A DNA stretch of 19,623 nt from positions 1 through 19,623 of the forward strand of contig NZ_JBHRZT010000027.1 of NCBI RefSeq assembly GCF_042649685.1. The letters run 5' to 3'. The translations under genes were made by a program, and so were the position numbers. The notes beneath the pieces are model-generated. The model had not been told where the DNA came from. It searched no databases and saw only the letters and a program-made list of their open reading frames with translations. Source of the DNA: Bacillus_BA songklensis. Its GTDB lineage: Bacteria > Bacillota > Bacilli > Bacillales > Bacillaceae_H. This document shows, one piece after another, positions 7,018 to 15,655 of the stretch. Numbering within the stretch: position 1 is the first letter of the stretch; every line of letters starts with the position of its first letter.

Positions 7018-7779
7018 ATGAATGAACAAGAAATGTCGGTTTATGATCATCTGGAGGAATTACGCAAGCGAATTATCATGACTATAGTCTTCTTTTTGGC
7101 AGCGACGATTGGTGGTTTCTTTTTGGTCAAGCCGATTATCCTTTATTTGCAACAAGCTGATGAGGCACAAGAGCTGACGATGAATGCGTTCCGCCTAACC
7201 GATCCAATTAAAATTTATATGCAGTTCGCTTTTATTATTGGCTGTATTCTTTCGTCACCTGTCGTTCTTTATCAACTATGGGCATTTATTAGCCCTGGTC
7301 TCTATGAAAAGGAACGAAAAGTTACATTGAGCTACATTCCCGTTTCGCTCTTTTTATTTTTGGGCGGCATTTCGTTTGCTTATTTTGTCCTGTTTCCGTT
7401 TGTCGTTCATTTTATGACCGAATTGGCAGATGATTTAAATATCCAACAAGTAATCGGGATCAATGAGTACTTCCAATTTTTATTAAAATTGACGCTCCCA
7501 TTTGGGCTTTTGTTTCAATTACCCGTCGTCATCATGTTTTTAACGAGATTAGGCATTGTGACACCCATGTTTCTGGCAAATATCAGAAGATATGCTTATT
7601 TTGTTTTACTGGTGATTGCAGCTCTTATTACCCCGCCGGATGTTGTTTCACATATGATGGTGACACTGCCATTGCTGCTGCTTTATGAAGTAAGTATCCT
7701 GATTTCAAAATCAGCCTACCGAAAAGTATTAAAAGCAGGACAAGAAGCACAGATGGAACAAAAAATAACCTCCCGCTGA
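7018..7779 (+). CDS. tatC: Twin-arginine translocase subunit TatC
   Basis: TatC is the polytopic membrane receptor that recognises the twin-arginine signal peptide. The N-terminus has the diagnostic HLEELRKR motif, and six hydrophobic segments follow, with conserved YQLWAFISPGLYEKER between segments 2 and 3 and IAALITPPD before the last. The ATG at 7018 is preferred because GTAAGGA lies 10 nt upstream; the in-frame ATG at 7009 has no room for a ribosome binding site. Length is 253 residues. The stop codon falls in the loop of the downstream terminator, so the last four codons form part of its stem. Confidence 0.95.
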   Translation: MNEQEMSVYDHLEELRKRIIMTIVFFLAATIGGFFLVKPIILYLQQADEAQELTMNAFRLTDPIKIYMQFAFIIGCILSSPVVLYQLWAFISPGLYEKERKVTLSYIPVSLFLFLGGISFAYFVLFPFVVHFMTELADDLNIQQVIGINEYFQFLLKLTLPFGLLFQLPVVIMFLTRLGIVTPMFLANIRRYAYFVLLVIAALITPPDVVSHMMVTLPLLLLYEVSILISKSAYRKVLKAGQEAQMEQKITSR

Positions 7780-7800
7780 TGGCGGGAGGTTATTTTTTGT
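7759..7800. terminator. Bidirectional terminator overlapping the ends of tatC and ydiK
   Basis: A perfect 12-bp GC-rich stem (7765-7776 with 7782-7793) with a 5-nt loop is flanked by an A run on the left and a T run on the right. The tatC stop is in the loop (7777-7779) and the ydiK stop in the right arm (7790-7792), so one hairpin ends both convergent transcripts and codes for parts of both proteins. Confidence 0.92.
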
Positions 7801-7999
7801 TTTTTTGAATTTTTTTGATTTTATAATGCAGGATAAATACACGAATTGCCACGCCAAAATCGAAGGTGGCCACAATCATTAACACAATGGTCGTAAAATC
7901 CCAAATTCCTTTTTCGGCACTTCCGATGGCAAGGTACGTAAATAAAATGCCCATAAAGGTATAAATTAATCCCATAACAAGAGGGGTCGTTCTCATCAT
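7790..7999 (-). CDS. ydiK: Small membrane protein, YdiK-like
   Basis: This 69-residue protein has two predicted membrane helices (about 6-27 and 33-57) joined by a short GSAEKGIWD loop, and a very basic tail (KIKKIQKNKK). The size, the position next to ydiL and the IYTFMGILFTYLA segment match YdiK of B. subtilis, a family of unknown function. The start ATG at 7999 overlaps the ydiL stop (ATGA) with GGAGG seven nt upstream; a second ATG at 7996 is also possible. It is co-transcribed with ydiL. Confidence 0.85.
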   Translation of the reverse strand: MMRTTPLVMGLIYTFMGILFTYLAIGSAEKGIWDFTTIVLMIVATFDFGVAIRVFILHYKIKKIQKNKK

Positions 8000-8721
8000 A
8001 AAAAGCCTCCAAAAATAAATTGCATTTGCTCCGCTTGTTTTTGCATTTCTTCGAGGCGATCTGCAAAAATAGTTTGGCTAAGGACGACAATGGTATTCAT
8101 CATCACATGAGCAAAAATCGGAACAAGAATCTGGTCGGTTTTTGCATATAAATAGGCAAAGACCAGCCCCATGGCTGTATAGATCAAAAGGTGACTGAAA
8201 TCTAAATGAACAACACCGAAAATAAAGGCGCTAATAATAGCTGACAGGAAAAAACCAAGTCTTGGAGTCAGTGTTCTAAATATGATTTTACGGAAAATGA
8301 TCTCCTCTAAAATCGGCCCTATCACCGAAGTGACAATAATAAGAAATGGTGTAAGCTTAACCAGGTCTACAATCACTTTTGTATTTTGAGATCCAGGATC
8401 AATTCCGAACAATTTCATTTCAATCATTGCTGCAATAGATTGGGCAGCTAAAGCAAGAAATACACCAAAAATAGACCAAATGAACGTTTTAGCCGGTTGA
8501 TGATGATTCCGCATATTCATCTCTTTTCTTAACAAAAAGAGGACAATGATCAAAGCGGCAGAAAAACTGATAATGGTCCAGTAACTCGCAGCTACTTGCC
8601 TTGAGACCTCTGCAGATTCGTTTCCGCCAACACCCAGGGAAAGCAGCAGGCCAACTCCTATAATGCCGGAAAATTGCATAATGACATATGTCAAGATAAT
8701 AAGCCAGTATTGTTTTTTCAA
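7996..8721 (-). CDS. ydiL: CPBP family intramembrane metalloprotease, YdiL-like
   Basis: This is a 241-residue polytopic membrane protein of the CPBP (CaaX protease and bacteriocin-processing, formerly Abi) family. All catalytic motifs are present: EEIIFR with Glu139, Glu140 and Arg144; FGVVH with Phe168 and His172; and HVMMN with His205 and Asn209. These line an in-membrane metal site in characterised relatives. The start is TTG at 8721, eight nt after GGAG. A nearby ATG (8727) is out of frame. Substrate unknown; relatives process prenylated proteins or give bacteriocin self-immunity, but the conserved location suggests a housekeeping role. Confidence 0.88.
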   Translation of the reverse strand: MKKQYWLIILTYVIMQFSGIIGVGLLLSLGVGGNESAEVSRQVAASYWTIISFSAALIIVLFLLRKEMNMRNHHQPAKTFIWSIFGVFLALAAQSIAAMIEMKLFGIDPGSQNTKVIVDLVKLTPFLIIVTSVIGPILEEIIFRKIIFRTLTPRLGFFLSAIISAFIFGVVHLDFSHLLIYTAMGLVFAYLYAKTDQILVPIFAHVMMNTIVVLSQTIFADRLEEMQKQAEQMQFIFGGFL

Positions 8722-8765
8722 CCTTCATACTCCTTTTCAGCAGTAATTCATATACACTACACTGT

Positions 8766-8774
8766 ATTGTATCA
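8766..8774 (-). promoter_or_regulatory. Extended -10 promoter element for ydiL
   Basis: On the minus strand TGATACAAT forms an extended -10 (TGn plus TACAAT) about 45 nt before the ydiL start; no good -35 is visible, as is usual for extended -10 promoters. Confidence 0.45.
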
Positions 8775-9083
8775 TAGTACAACAGAAAACATAGGAGATA
8801 ATGTTTGAAGCCCCTATCACTTATTTTTATGATAAAGGTTTAGAATTTATCAAAAGAGAAATAATGTAAAATGTGATTAAAAAGTGGACGGAATTCCATT
8901 CCCTTGTAACCTTACTAGTAAACGGTTTAATGATTGTTATTTAAAAGCAAGGTTTCTTCTATTCAGTATTTCTCTCAGCAAAAAATCTCCGGCTCGTTAG
9001 ATGGATAAGGAATCAGAAAGTGAGAAAGTAAGACAGTCTTTCAAGCTGAAGAAGGTTAATTGAAAAATTTTTTATAATTTTAC
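8775..9083. other. Intergenic interval between the ydiL promoter and the groESL promoter
   Basis: I see no gene in these 309 nt. The one distinct element is a perfect inverted repeat TGATAAA-N9-TTTATCA at 8830-8852. The rest is A+T-rich, with a small ORF at 9001-9063 that has no ribosome binding site and was rejected. Confidence 0.5.
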
Positions 9084-9115
9084 TTGCAAAAAAAAGGCAA
9101 TTTATTTAATATAAT
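9084..9115 (+). promoter_or_regulatory. Sigma-A-type promoter of groESL
   Basis: A perfect TATAAT (9110-9115) stands 8 nt before CIRCE. TTGCAA (9084-9089) is the only good -35, but it is 20 nt away. The overlapping TAATAT (9107-9112) gives 17 nt. Either way transcription would begin just before or at CIRCE, as in other Bacillus groE operons. Confidence 0.65.
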
Positions 9116-9122
9116 AGTTGTG

Positions 9123-9149
9123 TTAGCACTCAAAGATAATGAGTGCTAA
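9123..9149 (+). promoter_or_regulatory. CIRCE operator (HrcA binding site)
   Basis: TTAGCACTC, nine spacer bases, GAGTGCTAA is the exact CIRCE consensus. HrcA, itself folded by GroEL, binds here and represses groESL until heat or misfolded protein occupies the chaperonin. Confidence 0.98.
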
Positions 9150-9192
9150 CAAAAACGAAAAGATTTGTATATATTTGAGGAGGTTGTTTCAC

Positions 9193-9477
9193 TTGTTAAA
9201 GCCATTAGGTGATCGCGTAGTAATTGAGCTTGTGCAATCTGAAGAAAAAACGGCAAGCGGTATTGTATTACCAGATACTGCGAAAGAAAAGCCTCAAGAA
9301 GGTAAAGTGGTAGCAGTAGGAACTGGTCGCGTATTAGACAACGGCGAGCGCGTTGCTCTTGAAGTAGCTGCAGGCGATCGCATTATCTTCTCAAAATACG
9401 CTGGTACTGAAGTAAAATACGAAGGAAAAGAATATTTAATTTTACGTGAAAGCGATATTTTAGCTGTAATTAGCTAA
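9193..9477 (+). CDS. groES: Co-chaperonin GroES
   Basis: GroES is the heptameric lid that closes the GroEL chamber in the cytoplasm. The 94-residue protein is full length, with LKPLGDRVV at the N-terminus, the mobile loop around EEKTASGIVLPDTAKEKPQ (18-36) that contacts GroEL, and the roof turn near 45-55. The start is TTG at 9193, nine nt after GAGGAGG; B. subtilis groES is also TTG-started as I recall. An upstream in-frame ATG at 9139 lies inside CIRCE with no ribosome binding site and is not used. Controlled by the upstream HrcA/CIRCE site. Confidence 0.97.
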   Translation: MLKPLGDRVVIELVQSEEKTASGIVLPDTAKEKPQEGKVVAVGTGRVLDNGERVALEVAAGDRIIFSKYAGTEVKYEGKEYLILRESDILAVIS

Positions 9478-9555
9478 TTAGCACATACTTAACTGAGCGG
9501 GAAAATAACATAAGAAGTTAAAAATATATCATTATTTTTGAGGAGGTCTAGCAAT

Positions 9556-11178
9556 ATGGCAAAAGAGATTATGTTTAGCGAAGAAGCACGTCGTGCAATG
9601 CTTCGCGGTGTAGATCAATTGGCAGATGCGGTAAAAGTAACTCTTGGACCAAAAGGACGTAACGTGGTTTTAGAGAAAAAATTCGGTTCTCCATTAATTA
9701 CAAATGACGGTGTAACGATCGCAAAAGAAATCGAATTAGAAGATGCATTTGAAAACATGGGTGCAAAATTAGTAGCGGAAGTTGCCAGCAAAACAAATGA
9801 TGTAGCTGGTGACGGTACAACAACTGCAACTGTTTTAGCACAAGCGATGATTCGCGAAGGACTTAAAAATGTAACAGCTGGCGCTAACCCTATGGGTGTC
9901 CGTAAAGGGATTGAAAAAGCGGTAGCTGTAGCAGTTGAAGAATTAAAAGCTATTTCTAAACCAATCGAAGGCAAAGCTTCTATCGCTCAAGTTGCAGCCA
10001 TTTCTGCAGCTGATGAAGAAGTAGGTCAATTAATTGCAGAAGCAATGGAGCGTGTTGGTAACGATGGCGTTATTACACTTGAAGAATCCAAAGGTTTCAC
10101 AACTGAATTAGAAGTTGTAGAAGGTATGCAATTTGACCGTGGGTATGCTTCTCCATATATGGTAACAGACTCTGACAAAATGGAAGCTGTTCTTGACAAT
10201 CCATATATCTTAATTACAGACAAAAAGATTTCAAGCATTCAAGAAATCTTACCAGTATTAGAACAAGTAGTACAACAAGGCAAGCCGTTATTATTAATTG
10301 CTGAAGATGTGGAAGGTGAAGCATTAGCTACATTAGTAGTGAACAAACTTCGCGGTACATTTACAGCTGTAGCGGTTAAAGCCCCTGGCTTCGGTGATCG
10401 CCGTAAAGCAATGCTTCAAGACATCGCTATCTTAACTGGTGGTGAAGTGATCACTGAAGAGCTTGGCTTAGATCTTAAATCTGCAAACATCTCACAATTA
10501 GGACGCGCTGCAAAAGTTGTGGTAACAAAAGAAAACACGACAGTTGTTAACGGTGCTGGTGAGTCTGCAGAAATCCAAGCTCGCGTAAATCAAATCAAAG
10601 CTCAGCTGGAAGAAACAACGTCTGAGTTCGACCGTGAAAAATTACAAGAGCGTTTAGCGAAATTAGCTGGCGGTGTAGCAGTAATTAAAGTAGGTGCTGC
10701 TACTGAAACTGAATTAAAAGAACGTAAATTACGTATTGAAGACGCATTAAACTCTACTCGTGCTGCAGTTGAAGAAGGTATCGTAGCTGGTGGTGGTACT
10801 GCGTTAGTAAATATCTACAATAAAGTGTCTCAAATTCAAGCAGAAGGCGATGAAGCAACAGGTATTAACATCGTATTACGTGCGATGGAAGAACCAGTTC
10901 GTCAAATCGCTCACAATGCTGGTTTAGAAGGATCTGTTATCGTTGAGCGCTTAAAAGGCGTAGAAGTTGGCACAGGTTTCAACGCAGCAACTGGCGAGTG
11001 GGTAAACATGATCGAAGCCGGTATCGTAGACCCAACAAAAGTAACTCGTTCTGCACTTCAAAATGCAGCATCCGTTGCAGCAATGTTCTTAACAACTGAA
11101 GCTGTAGTTGCTGATAAACCGGAAGAAAATAAAATGCCGGCAATGCCGGATATGGGCGGAATGGGCGGTATGATGTAA
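9556..11178 (+). CDS. groEL: Chaperonin GroEL
   Basis: GroEL is the ATP-driven 60-kDa chaperonin, a double heptamer in the cytoplasm that folds proteins together with GroES. The 540-residue protein is complete, with the equatorial ATP-site motifs VTLGPKGRNV (near 28-37) and GDGTTTATV (near 85-93), the apical substrate-binding domain in the middle, and a Gly-Met-rich tail ending MGGMGGMM. The ATG at 9556 follows AGGAGG by nine nt. It is 78 nt after groES with no terminator between, so the two form one operon. Codons ending in A/T with few rare ones fit a highly expressed gene. Confidence 0.98.
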   Translation: MAKEIMFSEEARRAMLRGVDQLADAVKVTLGPKGRNVVLEKKFGSPLITNDGVTIAKEIELEDAFENMGAKLVAEVASKTNDVAGDGTTTATVLAQAMIREGLKNVTAGANPMGVRKGIEKAVAVAVEELKAISKPIEGKASIAQVAAISAADEEVGQLIAEAMERVGNDGVITLEESKGFTTELEVVEGMQFDRGYASPYMVTDSDKMEAVLDNPYILITDKKISSIQEILPVLEQVVQQGKPLLLIAEDVEGEALATLVVNKLRGTFTAVAVKAPGFGDRRKAMLQDIAILTGGEVITEELGLDLKSANISQLGRAAKVVVTKENTTVVNGAGESAEIQARVNQIKAQLEETTSEFDREKLQERLAKLAGGVAVIKVGAATETELKERKLRIEDALNSTRAAVEEGIVAGGGTALVNIYNKVSQIQAEGDEATGINIVLRAMEEPVRQIAHNAGLEGSVIVERLKGVEVGTGFNAATGEWVNMIEAGIVDPTKVTRSALQNAASVAAMFLTTEAVVADKPEENKMPAMPDMGGMGGMM

Positions 11179-11192
11179 TCATATCCTTTCCG

Positions 11193-11229
11193 AAAAAAAA
11201 CTCATGCTCTTTAGAGCATGAGTTTTTTT
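11193..11229. terminator. Terminator after groEL
   Basis: A perfect stem of at least 9 bp (CTCATGCTC/GAGCATGAG) with a 4-nt loop is followed by seven T and preceded by eight A. Confidence 0.93.
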
Positions 11230-11309
11230 GATTTCAAAAAAGGAATGGGACAAGAGATGAAGAAATGATTAAGGATGAAATTATATTCAACCTAGAGGGG
11301 GGCACTTCA

Positions 11310-12260
11310 ATGCAAAATATATCGTCTGTTCAAGATAAACTGCAGCGGGTGATTGAAAATATCGAGCAGGTCATTGTAGGGAAACAGGAAGCCGTATTGT
11401 TAAGCCTTGTCGCTTTAATTGCTGAAGGACATGTGCTGTTGGAAGATGTCCCTGGGGTAGGGAAAACCATGATGGTTAAAGCGCTGGCTAAATCTATTAA
11501 TGTTGATTTTAAACGTATTCAATTTACTCCTGATTTACTGCCGTCCGATGTTGTTGGGGTATCTATATATAATCCAAAGGAAGCAGAGTTTCAGTACCGT
11601 CCCGGCCCAATTATGAGCCATATTGTGTTAGGAGATGAGATCAATCGTACGTCTCCCAAAACACAGTCAGCGCTGTTAGAGGGAATGGAGGAAGGAAGAG
11701 TAACAGTAGACGGGGTGACAAGAAAATTACCTGCACCTTTTTTTGTAATGGCAACACAAAATCCAATTGAATTCGAAGGAACTTATACATTGCCTGAAGC
11801 GCAGCTTGATCGTTTTTTGCTGAAGTTAAATATGGGTTATCCGACCATCAATGAGGAAGTGGAAATTTTAAATCGATTAGGGATGGATGAGCCCATTGAA
11901 AGATTACACCCTGTGATGAATGTGGAAGATTTATTAGAAATTCAAAAGCGGGTGAAAGAAGTATATGTTGATGAAACCATTAAACGTTATATTGTTGAAC
12001 TCACGCATAGAACAAGGCAGCACGAGCTTATTCACTTAGGTGTCAGCCCGAGAGGCTCTATTGCTTTAATGAAGGCAGCACAAGCGTTGGCTCTGCTGCA
12101 TGGAAGAGACTATTGTTTACCGGACGATATTCAAGAGCTGGCCCCTTATGTATTAGCTCATCGTCTCATTTTAAAATCAGAAGCAAAATTTGGGGGGCAC
12201 ACACCAGAAGAAATTATAAAACAAATCATCCAAAAAGTGTATGTCCCGATCAAAAGGTAG
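11310..12260 (+). CDS. yeaC: MoxR-type AAA+ ATPase, YeaC-like
   Basis: MoxR AAA+ proteins act as chaperones or activators, usually with a DUF58/VWA partner encoded next to them, as here. The 316-residue protein has Walker A EDVPGVGKT (45-53), Walker B GDEINRTSPK (about 108-117), sensor 1 ATQNPIEFEGTYTLPEAQ (about 147-164) and a C-terminal lid with HLGVSPRGS (sensor 2). The ATG at 11310 is chosen for the GAGGGGGG ribosome binding site seven nt upstream; an in-frame ATG at 11265 has no good site. The gene begins about 80 nt after the groEL terminator and leads a three-gene operon. The client is unknown. Confidence 0.9.
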   Translation: MQNISSVQDKLQRVIENIEQVIVGKQEAVLLSLVALIAEGHVLLEDVPGVGKTMMVKALAKSINVDFKRIQFTPDLLPSDVVGVSIYNPKEAEFQYRPGPIMSHIVLGDEINRTSPKTQSALLEGMEEGRVTVDGVTRKLPAPFFVMATQNPIEFEGTYTLPEAQLDRFLLKLNMGYPTINEEVEILNRLGMDEPIERLHPVMNVEDLLEIQKRVKEVYVDETIKRYIVELTHRTRQHELIHLGVSPRGSIALMKAAQALALLHGRDYCLPDDIQELAPYVLAHRLILKSEAKFGGHTPEEIIKQIIQKVYVPIKR

Positions 12261-12263
12261 CAC

Positions 12264-13478
12264 ATGATGAAAAAGAAGATATGGATTCAAGTGATACATA
12301 TTACCGTCATCCTGGTTCTAGCCGCCATTACTTTTGCATATGCGATGTTTCAAGGAGGATTTGTCAGTTGGTTTTTATTTTATAGCTTTATGCCGTTTGC
12401 GGTATATTCTTTGATGGTTTGTGTGTATCCTCTTCATCATCTGCATGTCGAAAGAGAACTGACTAAACAAACGTATCAAGCTGGTGATGATTTCGTCGCA
12501 ACCATTATTATTAAACGTAAAGGACATTTTCCGCTCTTGTATTTAATCATCCAAGATGACCTTCCAGCCCATCTGGAAACTCATTACGGTCAAAATGCTT
12601 CTAAAATTATGATCTTTCCTTTTTTTCGTAAAGAGATTCAAATCCAATACTCTCTCTTGCATCTTCCGAGGGGAGAACATTCCTTTGACTATGTTCGCCT
12701 TAAGACAGGGGATTTCTTAGGAATAGTGGAAAAAGAGACTTATTATGAAAATAAAGTCAATTATTTAGTGTATCCAAAGATGATAAAGGTGAGAGTGTCC
12801 GATTTATTCACTGATTATGAACAGGGGGAGCTCTCTTCTCATTCGTTTTTACGCCAAGAAGGAGGATTTGTTTCGGGCATAAGGGAGTATCAGGCAGGGG
12901 ACCGCTTCTCGTGGATTGACTGGAAATCATCGGCGAAGAGAAACACACTCATATCCAAAGAATTTGAACAAAAGAAAACAAGTCACCTGACTGTTGTGTT
13001 AGATGGGCTCACCCCTTATGGCCTTGAGCCGCGGATTACCCTTACTGCTTCTATTTTGTCAGCTTATGTGAAGGCTGGAGGAGATATTCAATTTATCTCA
13101 TTAGGAAAAAACGTATTTGTGCAACCGTTACAAAATCCGGAGTATCATCTTCGCCAAGCGCTTTATCATTTAGCCTTTATTCAAGGTGAAAAGCAGGGAC
13201 AGTTTTCGGAGATGTTAGCCCGAGAATGGGGAAAATGGCAATTGAAAACCAATATCCTTCTCATTGTGTCAGAGATGAATGAACAACTCATGTTTATGAT
13301 GGAAGCTATGGTTCGTCAACAGTGCCATTTATTCATTATGATGGTGAAAGAAAACGAAAGAACGTTGAGCCCAAAGGAGCAAGCCTTGGTTAAACGGTTA
13401 AAATCAAAGCGTGTCCAAATTAAAGTAACAACAGAAAGCGAATTTCTCGATGCGATAGCGGGGGTGAATAGTCAATGA
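12264..13478 (+). CDS. yeaD: DUF58 membrane-anchored protein, YeaD-like
   Basis: This 404-residue protein has two N-terminal membrane helices (about 7-28 and 33-55) followed by a cytoplasmic region with the DUF58 signature REYQAGDRFSWIDWKSSAK (about 209-227). DUF58 proteins have a VWA-like fold and are thought to act with MoxR ATPases. The start follows yeaC by 3 nt with a weak AAAAGG site, so translation is probably coupled. The next ATG, at 12267, is possible. The stop overlaps the following gene as ATGA. Precise function unknown. Confidence 0.85.
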   Translation: MMKKKIWIQVIHITVILVLAAITFAYAMFQGGFVSWFLFYSFMPFAVYSLMVCVYPLHHLHVERELTKQTYQAGDDFVATIIIKRKGHFPLLYLIIQDDLPAHLETHYGQNASKIMIFPFFRKEIQIQYSLLHLPRGEHSFDYVRLKTGDFLGIVEKETYYENKVNYLVYPKMIKVRVSDLFTDYEQGELSSHSFLRQEGGFVSGIREYQAGDRFSWIDWKSSAKRNTLISKEFEQKKTSHLTVVLDGLTPYGLEPRITLTASILSAYVKAGGDIQFISLGKNVFVQPLQNPEYHLRQALYHLAFIQGEKQGQFSEMLAREWGKWQLKTNILLIVSEMNEQLMFMMEAMVRQQCHLFIMMVKENERTLSPKEQALVKRLKSKRVQIKVTTESEFLDAIAGVNSQ

Positions 13479-15655
13479 AAGTCATATCCCGTATTCGAGA
13501 GGAACCATTTATCCTATTTTTTTACGTTGCCTCTTTCTTGCTTCTGTACGAATGGTTAAATCCTTTAAAATATATAACTGACACAGAAAAGATCGGGGTT
13601 TTTATCTTTTTTATCGCTTTAAGCTTATGCCATTATGCGCTTAAGGTACGTTTATTGCCGAGTCTATTGCTCAAATGCATCTATATTTTGTTCTCTATTC
13701 ATTCTTTATATTATGATGCTCCCTTTTTCAGCGGGAATTGGCTCTTGGAGCTCTTCAGCCAAGCGGGAAAAGATATTCAGCATTTTTGGATGATAGATAT
13801 TTATCAGCTGTCTTCGGAATTTAGAAGTTTACTGTTTTTTATTCTTCTTTGGTTATTGTGTTATCTAGTATACTATTGGGTCTTTTTTCAAAAAAAAATT
13901 CTTTTATTCGTTGGTGTGACTGTTATTTATATTACGGTACTAGATACCTTTTCACCTTATGATGCTAAATACGCTATTATCCGAGTAGTGACCGTTGGGT
14001 TTATTTTTATTAGCTTGCTTGCTTTAGAGAGGATAAAAATAAAAGAATTTCATGCGCACCAAAAAATCATAAATAAGAAATTGTTGATTATTGTTCCGTT
14101 TATTGTTCTTTTAACAACGACAATAGCTTATTTTCTTCCTAAGGCCAGTCCTCAGTGGCCCGATCCTGTCCCATTTTTGAAAGGATATGCAGATCGTGCA
14201 GCAGGGCGTGAAGGAGCATCGAATATTCGGAAGGTAGGGTATGGTGTTAACGATTCACAATTGGGAGGCCCGTTTTTAGCGGACGCTACGGTTGTGTTTT
14301 ATGCAGAAGCAGCTGAAAAGCATTATTGGCGTATTGAAACAAAAGATGTATATTCGGGAAAAGGGTGGGAAGTGTCTGAGAAAAGAAATGCTGTTCCCGT
14401 GAATAAAAAAGAAATCAACCTTTTCCAATATGGAGAGAATGTTTCAGCTAGGTCTTTAACCTCACACGTTGAATTGGTCCGGCCATCGATTCATCTTATG
14501 TACCCATTATCTATAAAGGCCTTAAAGCTGAATGAAGAGATAACATTAAAAGTAAATCCATTAACCGAGAAGTTTTATCCTTATCGAGGGGAAGGAATGG
14601 AGGAAGTTTCAGGATATGAAGTTACCTATACGTATCCTTCTTTTCAGGTCGAGACATTGCAAGGTGCAGCAGTTGATCGTATTGAGGGTGATCCGCAATT
14701 TAAGAAAAGGTATACACAACTCCCCTCCTCTTTACCCGATCGCATTCGTGATTTGGCCCGTGATATTACAAAAGGTGCTTTTAACCGTTATGATCAGGCC
14801 AAGGCTATTGAACGCTACTTCGAAGTGAACCCTTATGCATATGATACACAAAATGTTGCGGTGCCTGGTGATGGTGAAGATTATGTTGATCAGTTCTTAT
14901 TTGAAACAAAGAGGGGGTACTGCGATAACTTTTCTACTTCCATGGTGGTTATGCTAAGAACTCTCGATATACCGGCAAGATGGGTGAAGGGCTATACGTA
15001 CGGGAAAGCTGTTAATACCATGTATGATGGTCATACCCGTTATGAAATCACTCAAAATGATGCTCATTCATGGGTAGAAGTATATTTTCCGAACGTAGGC
15101 TGGGTCCCGTTCGAGCCAACCAAAAGCTTCAATAACCCTTATGAATTCACGTACAACCTGTCATCAAACAGTAACTCTAGTGCGGGTTCTAATCAGGAGA
15201 TACAAGCACCTGCTGCTGTGAAGCCGGAAATAAAAACAAGCGAGAAAAAAGAACAAACAGATACGAAAACAAAAGAGCAAGCAAAGATTTCGTGGGTGGA
15301 CATCTTGTTGCTGATTTTAGGTTTAATTGGAATTATTGGGCTTATTTATTTCATAAAAAATAGATGGTTTTATCGCTTTTTGATCATTATGTATAAAAAG
15401 AGAAAAGATGACAAAGTATTTGAAGATGCTTACTTAAGTTTGTTGAAACAACTAGAAAACCATGGGTTAAAAAGAGAGAAAGAACTAACATTGAGTCAAT
15501 ATGCCAAATATGTGGACCGCTATTTTGAAACCAGGGAAATGAGCGCATTAACGGAGCGATACGAACGAGTGTTGTATCGGAAAGATGAAGCAAAAAGACA
15601 ATGGGTTGAATCGAAAGAATTATGGGAAAATTTAATCAAAAAAGCAAGTTCTTGA
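13475..15655 (+). CDS. yebA: Membrane transglutaminase-like protein, YebA-like
   Basis: This 726-residue protein has about six N-terminal membrane helices up to residue 222, a large extracytoplasmic part, one further helix at 605-627 and a cytoplasmic tail. The transglutaminase-core domain lies at about 430-555, with Cys483 (GYCDNFS) and His531 (AHSWVEVYFP). The third position reads FEPT (Glu547), where the family usually has Asp. A low-complexity Ser/Asn/Lys stretch at 563-603 links core and last helix. The start overlaps yeaD by ATGA, completing the MoxR-DUF58-transglutaminase set seen in many bacteria. The substrate is unknown; a cell-envelope protein is likely. Confidence 0.87.
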   Translation: MKVISRIREEPFILFFYVASFLLLYEWLNPLKYITDTEKIGVFIFFIALSLCHYALKVRLLPSLLLKCIYILFSIHSLYYDAPFFSGNWLLELFSQAGKDIQHFWMIDIYQLSSEFRSLLFFILLWLLCYLVYYWVFFQKKILLFVGVTVIYITVLDTFSPYDAKYAIIRVVTVGFIFISLLALERIKIKEFHAHQKIINKKLLIIVPFIVLLTTTIAYFLPKASPQWPDPVPFLKGYADRAAGREGASNIRKVGYGVNDSQLGGPFLADATVVFYAEAAEKHYWRIETKDVYSGKGWEVSEKRNAVPVNKKEINLFQYGENVSARSLTSHVELVRPSIHLMYPLSIKALKLNEEITLKVNPLTEKFYPYRGEGMEEVSGYEVTYTYPSFQVETLQGAAVDRIEGDPQFKKRYTQLPSSLPDRIRDLARDITKGAFNRYDQAKAIERYFEVNPYAYDTQNVAVPGDGEDYVDQFLFETKRGYCDNFSTSMVVMLRTLDIPARWVKGYTYGKAVNTMYDGHTRYEITQNDAHSWVEVYFPNVGWVPFEPTKSFNNPYEFTYNLSSNSNSSAGSNQEIQAPAAVKPEIKTSEKKEQTDTKTKEQAKISWVDILLLILGLIGIIGLIYFIKNRWFYRFLIIMYKKRKDDKVFEDAYLSLLKQLENHGLKREKELTLSQYAKYVDRYFETREMSALTERYERVLYRKDEAKRQWVESKELWENLIKKASS

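Noticed and set aside
8489..8782. 97-codon minus-strand frame with an ATG near the ydiL start
   Set aside because: It overlaps ydiL in another frame; only the TTG-started frame gives the CPBP motifs and membrane segments.
9001..9063. 20-codon frame upstream of groES
   Set aside because: No ribosome binding site or promoter placement; charged, random-looking product.
9139..9192. In-frame ATG extension of groES
   Set aside because: The ATG is inside CIRCE and has no ribosome binding site; GroES homologues start at the TTG behind GAGGAGG.
9615..9974. 119-codon frame antisense to groEL
   Set aside because: Shadow of strongly biased groEL codons; no ribosome binding site.
15557..15579. Hairpin CGATAC/GTATCG with an inner CGAAC in the 3' end of yebA
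   Set aside because: It is in coding sequence, has no T run, and only a single PurBox-like core with poor flanks, so it supports neither terminator nor PurR operator.
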